Below are positions 17,764 to 27,639 of a stretch of 54,551 nt of DNA, in pieces. Position 1 is the first letter of the stretch, and every line of letters starts with the position of its first letter. The DNA is from Pseudomonadota bacterium (GTDB taxonomy: Bacteria > Pseudomonadota > Gammaproteobacteria > Xanthomonadales > SZUA-36). Under the pieces are notes generated by a model. It did no database searches and had not been told where the DNA came from. It saw only the letters and a program-made list of their open reading frames with translations. The DNA is taken from positions 1-54,551 of the forward strand of contig JADFVZ010000110.1 of NCBI GenBank assembly GCA_015222805.1, read 5' to 3'. Made by a program: the position numbers and the translations under genes.

Positions 17764-17874
17764 CAAATACTCCAGATTAGTCTGTAACTTAAATATAAAA
17801 AAATCAGCTTTGCTAAAACAACGATACTTTCATTAGTGTACTATCTTTACCCATTGGCTGCGCCCAGGACACCT
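17764..17874. promoter_or_regulatory. Divergent promoter region of the exported ATP-grasp and transporter operons
   Basis: The 111 bases between two divergent start codons are A/T-rich around 17790-17835 and must carry promoters for both directions. The shared region makes co-regulation of the two operons likely. No specific operator is recognised. Confidence 0.5.
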
Positions 17875-19239
17875 ATGAGTAACCCGTTGAAATTCATCGT
17901 TGATATCCGCAAAGGCGAACTACCTTTAGCCTTGCTGATGTTCGGGTACTTTTTCCTGGTGATCACCAGTTTCTGGATTTTAAAGCCGATCAAAAAAGGC
18001 CTTTTTATTCAGTTTTATGATGTTTCCGGCTTTACCCTGATGAACTGGCACCTGGCAGCATCCCAGGCTGAACTAATCGCCAAGGTGCTGAATATGCTGG
18101 TCGCCTTTGCGGCAGTTGTGGTTTTTACCCTGCTGGTCAGGCATATGCGCCGACACTGGTTAACCCTGACATTTTCAATCTTTTTTATCCTGGGTTTTAT
18201 TTACTACAGCCAGGTCATTGATACGCCCGGCGACTGGACTATCTGGAGTTTTTATCTTTTTGGTGATCTATTCTCCACCCTGATGGTAGCAACCTTTTTT
18301 GCTTTCCTTAATGACAGCGTAACCCCGGATAAGGCTAAACGCCTGTATGGCCTGATTGGACTGGGTGGGGTTGCCGGTGGTGTTTTCGGCACCAGTATGG
18401 GGGCCATCTGGATCCATACATTATCTACCAGTAACTGGCTGTGGATATGTGTGCTGCTGGCGCTGTTGATTATTGTTTTTTCAATGCTGGCTGGCCGCCT
18501 GGTTGAAAATGATGCTGAACTTAAACAGCACGCCAAACAGACTGACCACCCCAGTAACAGCGGGAAAAAACCAGGCAACCCTGCCCTGGAAGGTGCGCGC
18601 CTGGTGTTTGCCTCGCGCTACCTGCTCTCTATTGTCGCTATTGTTGGAATCTACGAAATTGTTTCAACGATTATCGATTTCCAGTTCACTACCACTATTG
18701 CCCACTACCTGGACGGCGATGCCATCGGCCAGCAATTCACCCTGGTTTTTACCATTACCAACTGGGTCTCACTGGCCGTGCAGATATTCCTTACTTCATG
18801 GATCATGACCCGCTTCGGCCTTAAAACTGCGCTGATGGTACTGCCCTTTATGATTATGCTGGGCTCGCTTGCTTTCCTTGCCCTGCCGGTGCTCGCTGTC
18901 GGCAGCCTGCTCAATACCGTTGATAACGGCTTCAGTTACTCGATCAACCAGTCTGCCAAAGAAGCCCTGTATGTGCTCACCAGTTCGGAAGAAAAATACA
19001 AGGCCAAGGCATTCATCGATATGTTTGTACAGCGTTTTGCCAAATCCATTGCGGTATTTGTCAGTCTGGGAATATCGATGACATTTACTACCTTTGAGAG
19101 CATCCACTACCTGTCAATTCTGGTACTGGTATTATTGATAGCCTGGTATTTTGCAGCACGTTATGCCGGCAATCATTTTGCTACCCGGGAAAAGTTGTTA
19201 GCAAACAACCAACAGCCAGACAAAATGGTTCCTGAATGA
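17875..19239 (+). CDS. ADP/ATP translocase-like MFS transporter (COG3202-type)
   Basis: This 454-residue protein has about 12 hydrophobic spans. Its N terminus IRKGELPLALLMFGYFFLVITSFWILKPIKKGLF and the segment FFAFLNDSVTPDKAKRLYGLIGLGGVAGGVFG match the signature of the Tlc/NTT nucleotide-transporter-related group found in free-living bacteria. Proven members in Chlamydia, Rickettsia and plastids exchange ATP for ADP or move nucleotides; the role of free-living homologues is not known to me. AGGA before the ATG at 17875 decides the start over an earlier GTG. It is followed after 13 bases by a symporter fusion gene, and lies divergent from an exported ATP-grasp gene. Confidence 0.78.
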   Translation: MSNPLKFIVDIRKGELPLALLMFGYFFLVITSFWILKPIKKGLFIQFYDVSGFTLMNWHLAASQAELIAKVLNMLVAFAAVVVFTLLVRHMRRHWLTLTFSIFFILGFIYYSQVIDTPGDWTIWSFYLFGDLFSTLMVATFFAFLNDSVTPDKAKRLYGLIGLGGVAGGVFGTSMGAIWIHTLSTSNWLWICVLLALLIIVFSMLAGRLVENDAELKQHAKQTDHPSNSGKKPGNPALEGARLVFASRYLLSIVAIVGIYEIVSTIIDFQFTTTIAHYLDGDAIGQQFTLVFTITNWVSLAVQIFLTSWIMTRFGLKTALMVLPFMIMLGSLAFLALPVLAVGSLLNTVDNGFSYSINQSAKEALYVLTSSEEKYKAKAFIDMFVQRFAKSIAVFVSLGISMTFTTFESIHYLSILVLVLLIAWYFAARYAGNHFATREKLLANNQQPDKMVPE

Positions 19240-19252
19240 TTAGAATACACGC

Positions 19253-21460
19253 ATGAACAGTTTAGTTGATAAACTCAAAAACACGTCCCTCTCATTCCGT
19301 ATTATCAGCGGATTAATTCTCGGGATAATTGTCGGCCTGTTTGTCGGTGAACGCGCGGCCGTACTGCAAATCGTAGCGGATGCCTGGATACGCCTGATGC
19401 AAATGACCGTACTGCCCTACGTCATATTCTCACTTATGGCCGGACTGGGCGGCCTGGGTAAACAGCTGGCCCGCAAGCTGGCTGTCCGCGGCAGTTTATT
19501 AATGTTGCTCTTCTGGGTTATCGCATTTATCGTAATAGCCGCATTCCCACAGGCCTTTCCGGAACTGAGCAGCGCCAGCTTTTTCAGCGCGCATGTGGAT
19601 GAAGCGGCCATCCGTTTTAATCCGCTGGACCTGTATATACCTTCAAACCCGTTCCATTCGATGGCCAACACCATCATTCCGGCCGTGGTCCTTTTCAGTG
19701 CAGCCCTGGGTATAGCGCTTATCGGTATTCCTGAAAAAAATAAACTGCTTGATGGCTTCAAAGTACTGATCGAGGCACTGACCAGGGTCACCAAATTCAT
19801 GGTTGCGCTGACTCCAATTGGAGTGTTTGCCATTGTTGCAGTCGCCGCCGGAACCATGACCCTGGCTGAAATCCAGAAGCTTGAAGTTTACTTTGTAGTT
19901 TATATAGTCGCCGCACTTTACCTTGCCCTGTGGGTTATGCCGGTGTTGATTTCCACCCTGACACCGTTCCGCTACCGAGATGTTTTTCGTTATTCCAAAG
20001 ACGCGTTAATAACCGCATTTGTCACCCAGAACGTATTTATTATCCTGCCTTTGCTGATTGATACCAGCAGGAAATTATTCAGGGATTACCAGCTCGATTC
20101 AGAAGATACCAAATCCTTACCTGAAGTTATCATCCCGGTTACATTTAATTTCCCCAATGCAGGCAAGCTGCTGTCATTGCTTTTTGTCCCTTATGCGGCA
20201 TGGCAATCCGGCACACCGATGGAGTTGTTGCAGTACCCTTCCTTCCTGTTAACCGGCCTGGCCAGCTATTTCGCCAAGGCCCAGGTTGCCCTGCCCTTCC
20301 TGCTTGACCATCAGAAGTTACCGCAAGACCTGTTCCAGCTGTATATACCAACGGGTATTATCAACGGTAAATTTGATACCATGGTATCGGCCATGAATCT
20401 GCTGGCATTCAGCGTTATTGGTACCGCCGCACTGACTGGGCACTTACGCTTCAGCCTGGCAAAACTAATTCGCCTGGGCGGCCTCAGCTTACTGATACTT
20501 TTCGTAACAGTTTTAGGCACAAGGATATTCCTTGCCTACAGCGTCGATACCAGTTATCACAAAGATAAAATTATCCTCTCCATGAGTTTGCGCCAACCCG
20601 TCACCGAGCTGACCGTCTATCGCAACCGTGATGAAGTAGATATCAGCCAGCGACGGGTAGTAAATGATAGCCGGGGTATGTTCGAACAAATTTCCGAGTC
20701 TGGTGTGTTACGGGTTGGCTATGACCCGAAACGCCTGCCTTTTACCTTTTTCAATAACCATGACCAGCTGGTAGGTTTTGATATTGAGCTGGCAGGAGGT
20801 CTGGCACGGGAGTTGGGGGCTCGACTGGAATTAATCCCCATGAGCTTTGAAACACTGGCCACCCAGCTCAGCAGTGGTGAGATTGACCTTGTTGGCACCA
20901 TCCCGCTTTCTGCAGAAATGTTACAAAAGGTTGACCTTTCCGATTTTTATCTCGAAGGTGCCTTATCCCTGGTAACAGCAGATTATCGTAAGCAGGATTT
21001 CAGTTCTGTTGCTAACATCAAAGCTTTGGGTGATTTGTCGATTGCCTATACAGGTCCAATTGAATACATCAAGCACTCAGCAACCCGGAACTATCCAAAC
21101 CAGAATATTACCTGGACTGCTATTACTGATTTCCGTGATTTCTTTGAACAGGAAGAAGGCACTTATGATGCGCTCCTGGTTGAGGTTGAAATTGGCACGG
21201 CATGGACCCTGCTATACCCCTCATACACAACAGTTATGCCCGAAAGTGCAACTCGCAAGAAGATGCCTCTGGGTTTTGCCGTAGCCAAAGGCCAGCATGA
21301 TTTTGCCGCTAACCTGGGGCGTTGGCTGGTGGCAAAACACGCTACAGGTGAAATTGACCAGGCTTATAAATACTGGATACTGGGTGAGGGCGCCGTACCT
21401 CGGGGCCGGCGATGGTCAATTATGGATGACGTGTTGCACTGGGGCGAGAATTCGGACTAA
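19253..21460 (+). CDS. Dicarboxylate/amino-acid:cation symporter fused to a solute-binding domain
   Basis: This 735-residue fusion starts with a DAACS/SLC1-type carrier (about 1-430): IISGLILGIIVGLFVGE at the start, RLMQMTVLPYVIFSLMAGLG, and the re-entrant region with ALITAFVTQNVFIILPLL. After a last span (LLILFVTVLGTRIFLAYSVD) comes a type 3 periplasmic solute-binding domain (about 490-710) beginning SGVLRVGYDPKRLPFTFFN and including GFDIELAGGLARELGA and LSSGEIDLVGTIP. The binding domain should sit outside the membrane and feed the carrier. The re-entrant loop lacks the Ser-rich motif of true glutamate carriers, so the substrate is open. It follows the translocase-like gene in one operon. 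Confidence 0.85.
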   Translation: MNSLVDKLKNTSLSFRIISGLILGIIVGLFVGERAAVLQIVADAWIRLMQMTVLPYVIFSLMAGLGGLGKQLARKLAVRGSLLMLLFWVIAFIVIAAFPQAFPELSSASFFSAHVDEAAIRFNPLDLYIPSNPFHSMANTIIPAVVLFSAALGIALIGIPEKNKLLDGFKVLIEALTRVTKFMVALTPIGVFAIVAVAAGTMTLAEIQKLEVYFVVYIVAALYLALWVMPVLISTLTPFRYRDVFRYSKDALITAFVTQNVFIILPLLIDTSRKLFRDYQLDSEDTKSLPEVIIPVTFNFPNAGKLLSLLFVPYAAWQSGTPMELLQYPSFLLTGLASYFAKAQVALPFLLDHQKLPQDLFQLYIPTGIINGKFDTMVSAMNLLAFSVIGTAALTGHLRFSLAKLIRLGGLSLLILFVTVLGTRIFLAYSVDTSYHKDKIILSMSLRQPVTELTVYRNRDEVDISQRRVVNDSRGMFEQISESGVLRVGYDPKRLPFTFFNNHDQLVGFDIELAGGLARELGARLELIPMSFETLATQLSSGEIDLVGTIPLSAEMLQKVDLSDFYLEGALSLVTADYRKQDFSSVANIKALGDLSIAYTGPIEYIKHSATRNYPNQNITWTAITDFRDFFEQEEGTYDALLVEVEIGTAWTLLYPSYTTVMPESATRKKMPLGFAVAKGQHDFAANLGRWLVAKHATGEIDQAYKYWILGEGAVPRGRRWSIMDDVLHWGENSD

Positions 21461-21528
21461 GCCGACAATTTTAAGCTTGCTCACGGAAGGCAATCTGCTT
21501 TACATAATCTACATATTGAATCCATCCA

Positions 21529-23556
21529 TCAAAAACTGAAGCTTGTATTCAAATAGAAATACCGCCCCGGTTCATTCATCAAAATGACTTCTCCGGTTCC
21601 ATCCAGCAGCAGGGTCAGGTCCTTGTAAGTATTGCTTACTGCATAGGTCTCATCAAATAGATTATCCACCCCGACAAGGATTGAGATTCTTTTAGTCAAC
21701 TGATGTTCTGCTTTCAAGTTAAATATTGCCCAGCTGTCCAGCAACTGCTCGCCGTTATCTGCATCGTAATCTGTCCAGCTGTCTGCTGCAGTAAGCTCAG
21801 CCCAAGCTGTACCTTTATCCGTGTAATTCCAACGCAAAGCTAAATTCAGTTTTATTGGGGGTATTTCCGGAAGATCGGTATCAGACTGTCCGGCTAATGG
21901 GCGATCTTTCTTGCCGCGCTGATAGGCCAGTCCATAATCGAGGTTCAGGTTTTCCCCAAGACGCCAGTAGCCTGAAACAGAAAAGCCATAAATACTGGCA
22001 TCCGCATTTTCAAAACGCTGCATGCTTTTACTGTCGTTGTAAACAATAAAGTCAGATAGCCAGCTGTAAAACAATCGGGTTTTGACATGTAAATTATCAA
22101 GGCTGTAATCAAAGCCAAAATCCAGCTCATCATTAGTCACCTGATCCAGGTTAGGATTGCCGATCAGCATGCCGTTCGGGCCCATGGCGGCACGGAAATA
22201 CAGTTCCCGTGCATCAGGCACACGATGCGACTGCCCGAGCCCCGCAAACAGGCTTATCTCCGGGTTAAGCTTCCAGTTACCCAGGCCATAAGCACTGAAG
22301 GCGGTGTAATCATTCGCCGGCAGCATCCCAGCACCGGGTTTAATATCTGTATCGTCATAGCGTGCGCCTATCTCAAAACTCATATCTCCGAGATTTTTAT
22401 CCAGCCGTAAAAACAGTGCATTATTATCAGTATCTACATCATCAATGCTTTTGATGCCGGTGATACCCGCGCTCATCCCGCTGCCTTCATAGGTTCCGTC
22501 CCAATTGCGATTGCTGCTGTCTATTCCCAGCGTCATTTGGCTATCAGGGCTAATATCGAAAACATTCTTTAATTTGAAACCGCGAATACTGCTTTCCAGG
22601 TAACTAACCCTTTCATTTGCCGAATCAGGGCCGGAAGAAAGCCGGTAGAAGGTGGACATTGGGTGTTTGACCACTGAATCGTAATAACTGAAGTCAAGCA
22701 AGCTGGAAAACCTGCCCAGGTCTGAAACCGAGTAATCAATATTAATGATATCAGAATCATCATACAAGGCATCCATTTTGCTTGACGGATAAAGCACATC
22801 ATCACTGCGATTAGCTGTATAGCTCATTTTCAGTTGCTGATTATCGGTCACATCAAAATACAGCTTTGCCATAACACTTTGCTTCTCATAAGCCTTCCGG
22901 TTTTCATATTCAGGTTTATAGCGAGCCATGGTGGTGGCACTGAAATTTTCAATATGTTCTGCAAAGTTATTACCGTCACCATCTTCATATTGATCACTGC
23001 TTTCGCTCGAAACACTAATCAGGGCCCTTATCCTGTCAGTACCGCCACTCAGGCTGGCAGCCGTTTTAAGATAGTTCCAGCTGCCAATATTCAGCATCAG
23101 GTCTGCATTGAAGCCAGTGGCAGGTTTTTTTGTGATAACCAGCACTGAACCACTCAAGGTACCAAAATTTTCAACATCATACGGGCCTTCGGTAATTTCA
23201 ACCGACTCGATATTATTGGTTAAAATATGCGAGGTAGGCGGATCCATACGATTGGGGCAGGCACCATATACTTTGGCACCATCAATCAGGATATTTATAT
23301 TGTCTTTTTTCTGGCCCCTGAGGATAATATCATTTGCAATGCCACTTCTTCGTACCAGCGATATACTGGCACTCTTTTTGCTCAATGCCTCTGCCAGGTC
23401 AGCTGTTTTTACCTCGCTGCCACTAATTCCCTCGATTATTTCACCCTCAACGGTGATCAATGAAAGTTCGGTTTTATCTTCAGCATTTTCAACAGCATTT
23501 TCAACAGCATATGAATTTACAGAAATAAGAAGCAAGAATAACAATACATTTTTCAC
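21529..23556 (-). CDS. TonB-dependent copper receptor, OprC/NosA type
   Basis: This outer-membrane receptor has a signal peptide (KNVLLFLLLISVNSYA), a TonB-box-like ELSLITVEGE, a plug domain, and a 22-strand barrel ending in aromatic FYLNTSFSF. The plug contains GACPNRMDPPTSH, the hallmark of the copper receptors OprC/NosA, giving the CxxxM copper ligands (Cys100, Met104). The barrel holds KHPMS, matching the HxM half of the site (His298, Met300). Both halves look intact, so copper import is the likely job. GAGGA is five bases upstream of GTG 23556. In-frame ATG 23568 lacks a ribosome site. It converges with the symporter fusion. Confidence 0.88.
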   Translation of the reverse strand: MKNVLLFLLLISVNSYAVENAVENAEDKTELSLITVEGEIIEGISGSEVKTADLAEALSKKSASISLVRRSGIANDIILRGQKKDNINILIDGAKVYGACPNRMDPPTSHILTNNIESVEITEGPYDVENFGTLSGSVLVITKKPATGFNADLMLNIGSWNYLKTAASLSGGTDRIRALISVSSESSDQYEDGDGNNFAEHIENFSATTMARYKPEYENRKAYEKQSVMAKLYFDVTDNQQLKMSYTANRSDDVLYPSSKMDALYDDSDIINIDYSVSDLGRFSSLLDFSYYDSVVKHPMSTFYRLSSGPDSANERVSYLESSIRGFKLKNVFDISPDSQMTLGIDSSNRNWDGTYEGSGMSAGITGIKSIDDVDTDNNALFLRLDKNLGDMSFEIGARYDDTDIKPGAGMLPANDYTAFSAYGLGNWKLNPEISLFAGLGQSHRVPDARELYFRAAMGPNGMLIGNPNLDQVTNDELDFGFDYSLDNLHVKTRLFYSWLSDFIVYNDSKSMQRFENADASIYGFSVSGYWRLGENLNLDYGLAYQRGKKDRPLAGQSDTDLPEIPPIKLNLALRWNYTDKGTAWAELTAADSWTDYDADNGEQLLDSWAIFNLKAEHQLTKRISILVGVDNLFDETYAVSNTYKDLTLLLDGTGEVILMNEPGRYFYLNTSFSF
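23482..23505 (-). repeat. Tandem 12-base duplication in the copper receptor gene
   Basis: Two perfect copies of a 12-base unit (AGCATTTTCAAC on the plus strand) encode the doubled VENA-VENA just after the signal peptide. It looks like a recent slippage event and keeps the frame. Confidence 0.85.
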
Positions 23557-23692
23557 AATAATCCTCATAAATAGTATCAAACTGGTAATTTAAATATGAG
23601 AATAGTTAATGTACTAACTGAATTAAATGATGTAAGTCAGAATACTTTTCAATTAGTCAAGAATATTGGCTGTCGGAAGACGGCAGGATTAA

Positions 23693-23727
23693 CGGGCAAA
23701 AAAAAGCCAGTCAATGACTGGCTTTTT
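23693..23727 (-). terminator. Rho-independent terminator, minus strand
   Basis: AAAAAGCCAGTCA and TGACTGGCTTTTT form a perfect dyad. On the minus strand the stem is followed by eight T. It ends the leftward purA operon about 300 bases past the purA stop, and with its plus-strand T run could work in both directions. Confidence 0.85.
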
Positions 23728-24022
23728 CCCCTTTACCCACTTTTTCAGTTCTTTAGTGCAAATTGAATGTCGTGTTGAGAGATATTCAATTCACTATCAG
23801 GATGTAATCCCAACGGAAGCTATACTAACTGAAGTAATTTCAGTTGCACATAGGTATTAAACCAGAGTTTTTGTAGGATATTTCCTACAAAATACTGAAG
23901 GGTATTTAAAAAGCTCTGATTCCCCGCATTCGCGAGGATAAGCTACATAGGCAACCGGGAGAACAGGCCTTTACTTTCGTGGCCTGCAACAACTGGGTCT
24001 CAACAATCGTGCTACAGAAACA
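23728..24022. other. Long 3' region of the purA operon with two dyads
   Basis: No gene is seen between the terminator and the purA stop. The stretch holds a perfect 10-bp inverted repeat TTTTGTAGGA-TATT-TCCTACAAAA (23869-23892) and a 6-bp GC stem CAGGCC/GGCCTG (23966-23988). The region would be transcribed as a purA 3' untranslated region of nearly 300 bases, and could give rise to a 3'-derived small RNA; hfq is in the same operon. This is a suggestion only. Confidence 0.5.
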
Positions 24023-25330
<1,308 letters not shown>

Positions 25331-25516
25331 CTAATGTAAAAAATTTAATAAAATCGCACCGGCCAGCATACTGCCGAGACCAATCCGGCGAATATTACGA
25401 TCATCCAGTTCCGACAGGGAACGCAAAGCCTTGCGCCAGGCGGCCGGGAATATTCCCGGCATAATACCTTCGATCATTAATATCAATGCCAGTGCAGTTA
25501 AAAGCTCCGCTGACAC
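25331..25516 (-). CDS. DUF2065 (YjeT) family small membrane protein
   Basis: This 61-residue protein has two hydrophobic segments (LLTALALILMIEGIMPGIFP and LGSMLAGAILLNFLH) around a basic loop, the YjeT/DUF2065 pattern. It always appears between hflC and purA in gammaproteobacteria, as here. It starts with GTG overlapping the hflC TAG by one base. Function is unknown; the position suggests a link with the HflKC complex. Confidence 0.88.
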   Translation of the reverse strand: MSAELLTALALILMIEGIMPGIFPAAWRKALRSLSELDDRNIRRIGLGSMLAGAILLNFLH

Positions 25517-26379
25517 TACTTGCCTTTGGGTGCTTTAAAGTACTCAAAATAATCAGAATCCGGGCTTAACACCATGGTGTCACCGTTACCCGAGAAAGAC
25601 TTCTCATATGCCGCCAGGCTACGGTAAAAAGCATAGAATTCCTGATCCCGGTTATAGGCACTGGCGTAAATCTCTGCAGATTTAGCATCACCTTCACCAC
25701 GGACTTTATCAGCATCACGCTGGGCTTCGGCCAACAATACCTTGCGATTGCGGTCTGCTTCCGAGCGGATAATTTCTTCCTGCTCACGCCCCTGGGAACG
25801 ATGTTTATTGGCAACCTCTTTACGCTGGGTTTCCATACGTTCAAATACAGAATGCACAACACTGTCCATCAACTCGATCTGCTTAATCCGCACATCAATG
25901 ATCTGCATTCCAAGATCTTCCATCTTGTCACCGGCAGTAATGGTCAGATGCTCCATAATTTCTGCACGCTCTTCGGAGACTACCTGCTGCAGGGTTCGGG
26001 ATGAAAATGCTGCGCGAAGTTCGTCTCGCAGGGACTGGGCTAAACGTGAACGGGCCACTGACTCGTTGCCTTTGGTAGCCAGGTAGTATTTTTCAACATC
26101 GATGATCCGCCATTTAACGAAATAGTCCACATCGACATATTTCTGCTCGGAGGTATTCATCTGCTCCGGTGGCATATCCAGGGTGAGGATGCGTTTATCA
26201 AACTTACGCACGTTATTGATAAACGGGGTTTTAAAATGCAGGCCAGGCTCATAACCGCTTTGGGTAATCCGCCCCAACTGGAATTTAATTGCTGTTTCCG
26301 TTTCTTTAACAGTAAACAAACCACCAACGATCAAGATCCCGGTAATTATAACAATAACAATCAGAATAACTTTTTTCAT
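25516..26379 (-). CDS. hflC: HflC, protease-modulating SPFH protein
   Basis: This 287-residue SPFH/stomatin protein has a single N-terminal membrane span (VILIVIVIITGILIVGGLF) and the band-7 domain after it. It forms the large HflK-HflC cage that encloses FtsH and tunes degradation of membrane proteins. The conserved EADRNRKVLLAEAQRDADKVRGEGDA helix is present. Start overlaps the end of hflK. Confidence 0.95.
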   Translation of the reverse strand: MKKVILIVIVIITGILIVGGLFTVKETETAIKFQLGRITQSGYEPGLHFKTPFINNVRKFDKRILTLDMPPEQMNTSEQKYVDVDYFVKWRIIDVEKYYLATKGNESVARSRLAQSLRDELRAAFSSRTLQQVVSEERAEIMEHLTITAGDKMEDLGMQIIDVRIKQIELMDSVVHSVFERMETQRKEVANKHRSQGREQEEIIRSEADRNRKVLLAEAQRDADKVRGEGDAKSAEIYASAYNRDQEFYAFYRSLAAYEKSFSGNGDTMVLSPDSDYFEYFKAPKGK

Positions 26380-27509
26380 TATCTTACTCCCCGGCCGCTG
26401 CGATTACTTTCCCGCGACTGTGCTGACTGTGTCTGCGACTGGTTATTAGAAGGTAGGACTGGCGGTGGGATCTGGCGTGATGAGTTACCCTGGATACCGT
26501 CCAGCGGCAGGTAAATCATGCTGTTGCCACCGGTATCCAGCAGTACTTTCCTGTTCTGCCCCAATACTTTTTCCATGGTCTGCAGGTACAGGCGCTGGCG
26601 AGTTACCACTGGTGCCTTGCTGTATTCAGTCAGTAACAGGCTGAATCGGGCGGCTTCACCTTCCGCCTTGGCAACTTCAGAAATCCGGTATGCATCAGCT
26701 TCCTGTGAAATTCGTGCGGCTTTACCACGAGCTTCAGGAATGATGGTATTGCGGTAAGCCTGGGCTTCGTTCACATAGCGTTGCTCATCCTCACGTGCCT
26801 TGACCACATCATCAAAAGCCGCTTTAACCTGTGATGGCGGTTTTACGTCCTGCAGGTTGAACTGGGTAATTTCAAGGCCTGCATCGTAGCGGTCGAGGAT
26901 AGTCTGGGCGAGCACCTTGGCATCAGTTGCCACTGCAGCACGGCCTTTCTCAAGGATGAAGTCCATCATATTAGTACCGACGACTTCACGCATAGCTGCT
27001 TCGCTTGCCTGCAGCAGGGTAAGCCGTTGGTCTTTGACATTGAATAAATATGCCATCGGTTCCTGTATGTGGTATTGAACTGCAAAGCTAATATCAACAA
27101 GGTTTTCATCCCCGGTCAGCATCTGCCCGCGTTCTTCAACCGAAAGAATCTCACTAACATTAACCTTGGTCAACTCTTCAAAAGGCTGTGGCAGGGTGAA
27201 CTGCAAACCAGGATCAAGGGTGCGGTTATATTTACCAAAGCGTAAAACCACGCCTTGCTCGGAGGCATCCAGCACATGGACTGAGTTCATCAGGCCCCAG
27301 ACCAGTACTGCGGCCAGCACCAGGAAACCAATGGAAAGACCACCGCCACTGCCAGCAGAACCAGATGAACCGGACTTGCTTCCACCGCCGCCAAACAACT
27401 TGTTAATCTGGTCTGTGAATGACTTAATTGCATCACCTAAATCCGGAGGACCATCCTGATTGGATTTCCATGGATCTTTATTGCCTTTGCCGGGTTCTTG
27501 CCAGGGCAT
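26379..27509 (-). CDS. hflK: HflK, protease-modulating SPFH protein
   Basis: HflK partners HflC around FtsH. The 376-residue protein has the typical Gly/Pro/Ser-rich cytoplasmic N terminus (residues 1-70), one membrane span (LSIGFLVLAAVLVWGLMNSV), the SPFH domain, and a long helix ending in AKAEGEAARFSLLLTEYSKAP. GGAG precedes the ATG at 27509. Confidence 0.95.
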   Translation of the reverse strand: MPWQEPGKGNKDPWKSNQDGPPDLGDAIKSFTDQINKLFGGGGSKSGSSGSAGSGGGLSIGFLVLAAVLVWGLMNSVHVLDASEQGVVLRFGKYNRTLDPGLQFTLPQPFEELTKVNVSEILSVEERGQMLTGDENLVDISFAVQYHIQEPMAYLFNVKDQRLTLLQASEAAMREVVGTNMMDFILEKGRAAVATDAKVLAQTILDRYDAGLEITQFNLQDVKPPSQVKAAFDDVVKAREDEQRYVNEAQAYRNTIIPEARGKAARISQEADAYRISEVAKAEGEAARFSLLLTEYSKAPVVTRQRLYLQTMEKVLGQNRKVLLDTGGNSMIYLPLDGIQGNSSRQIPPPVLPSNNQSQTQSAQSRESNRSGRGVR

Positions 27510-27639
27510 TAAACTTTCTCCTGTATTGTTTTATGACGATTCAGGCTGATAGGCCAGGCTAAACCGCTTTAACTTCTTTACTAAAATGAAGAGCGTGATT
27601 CTACCATTTTCGATAGAAACAATCGCTATTCAGGCTCAA

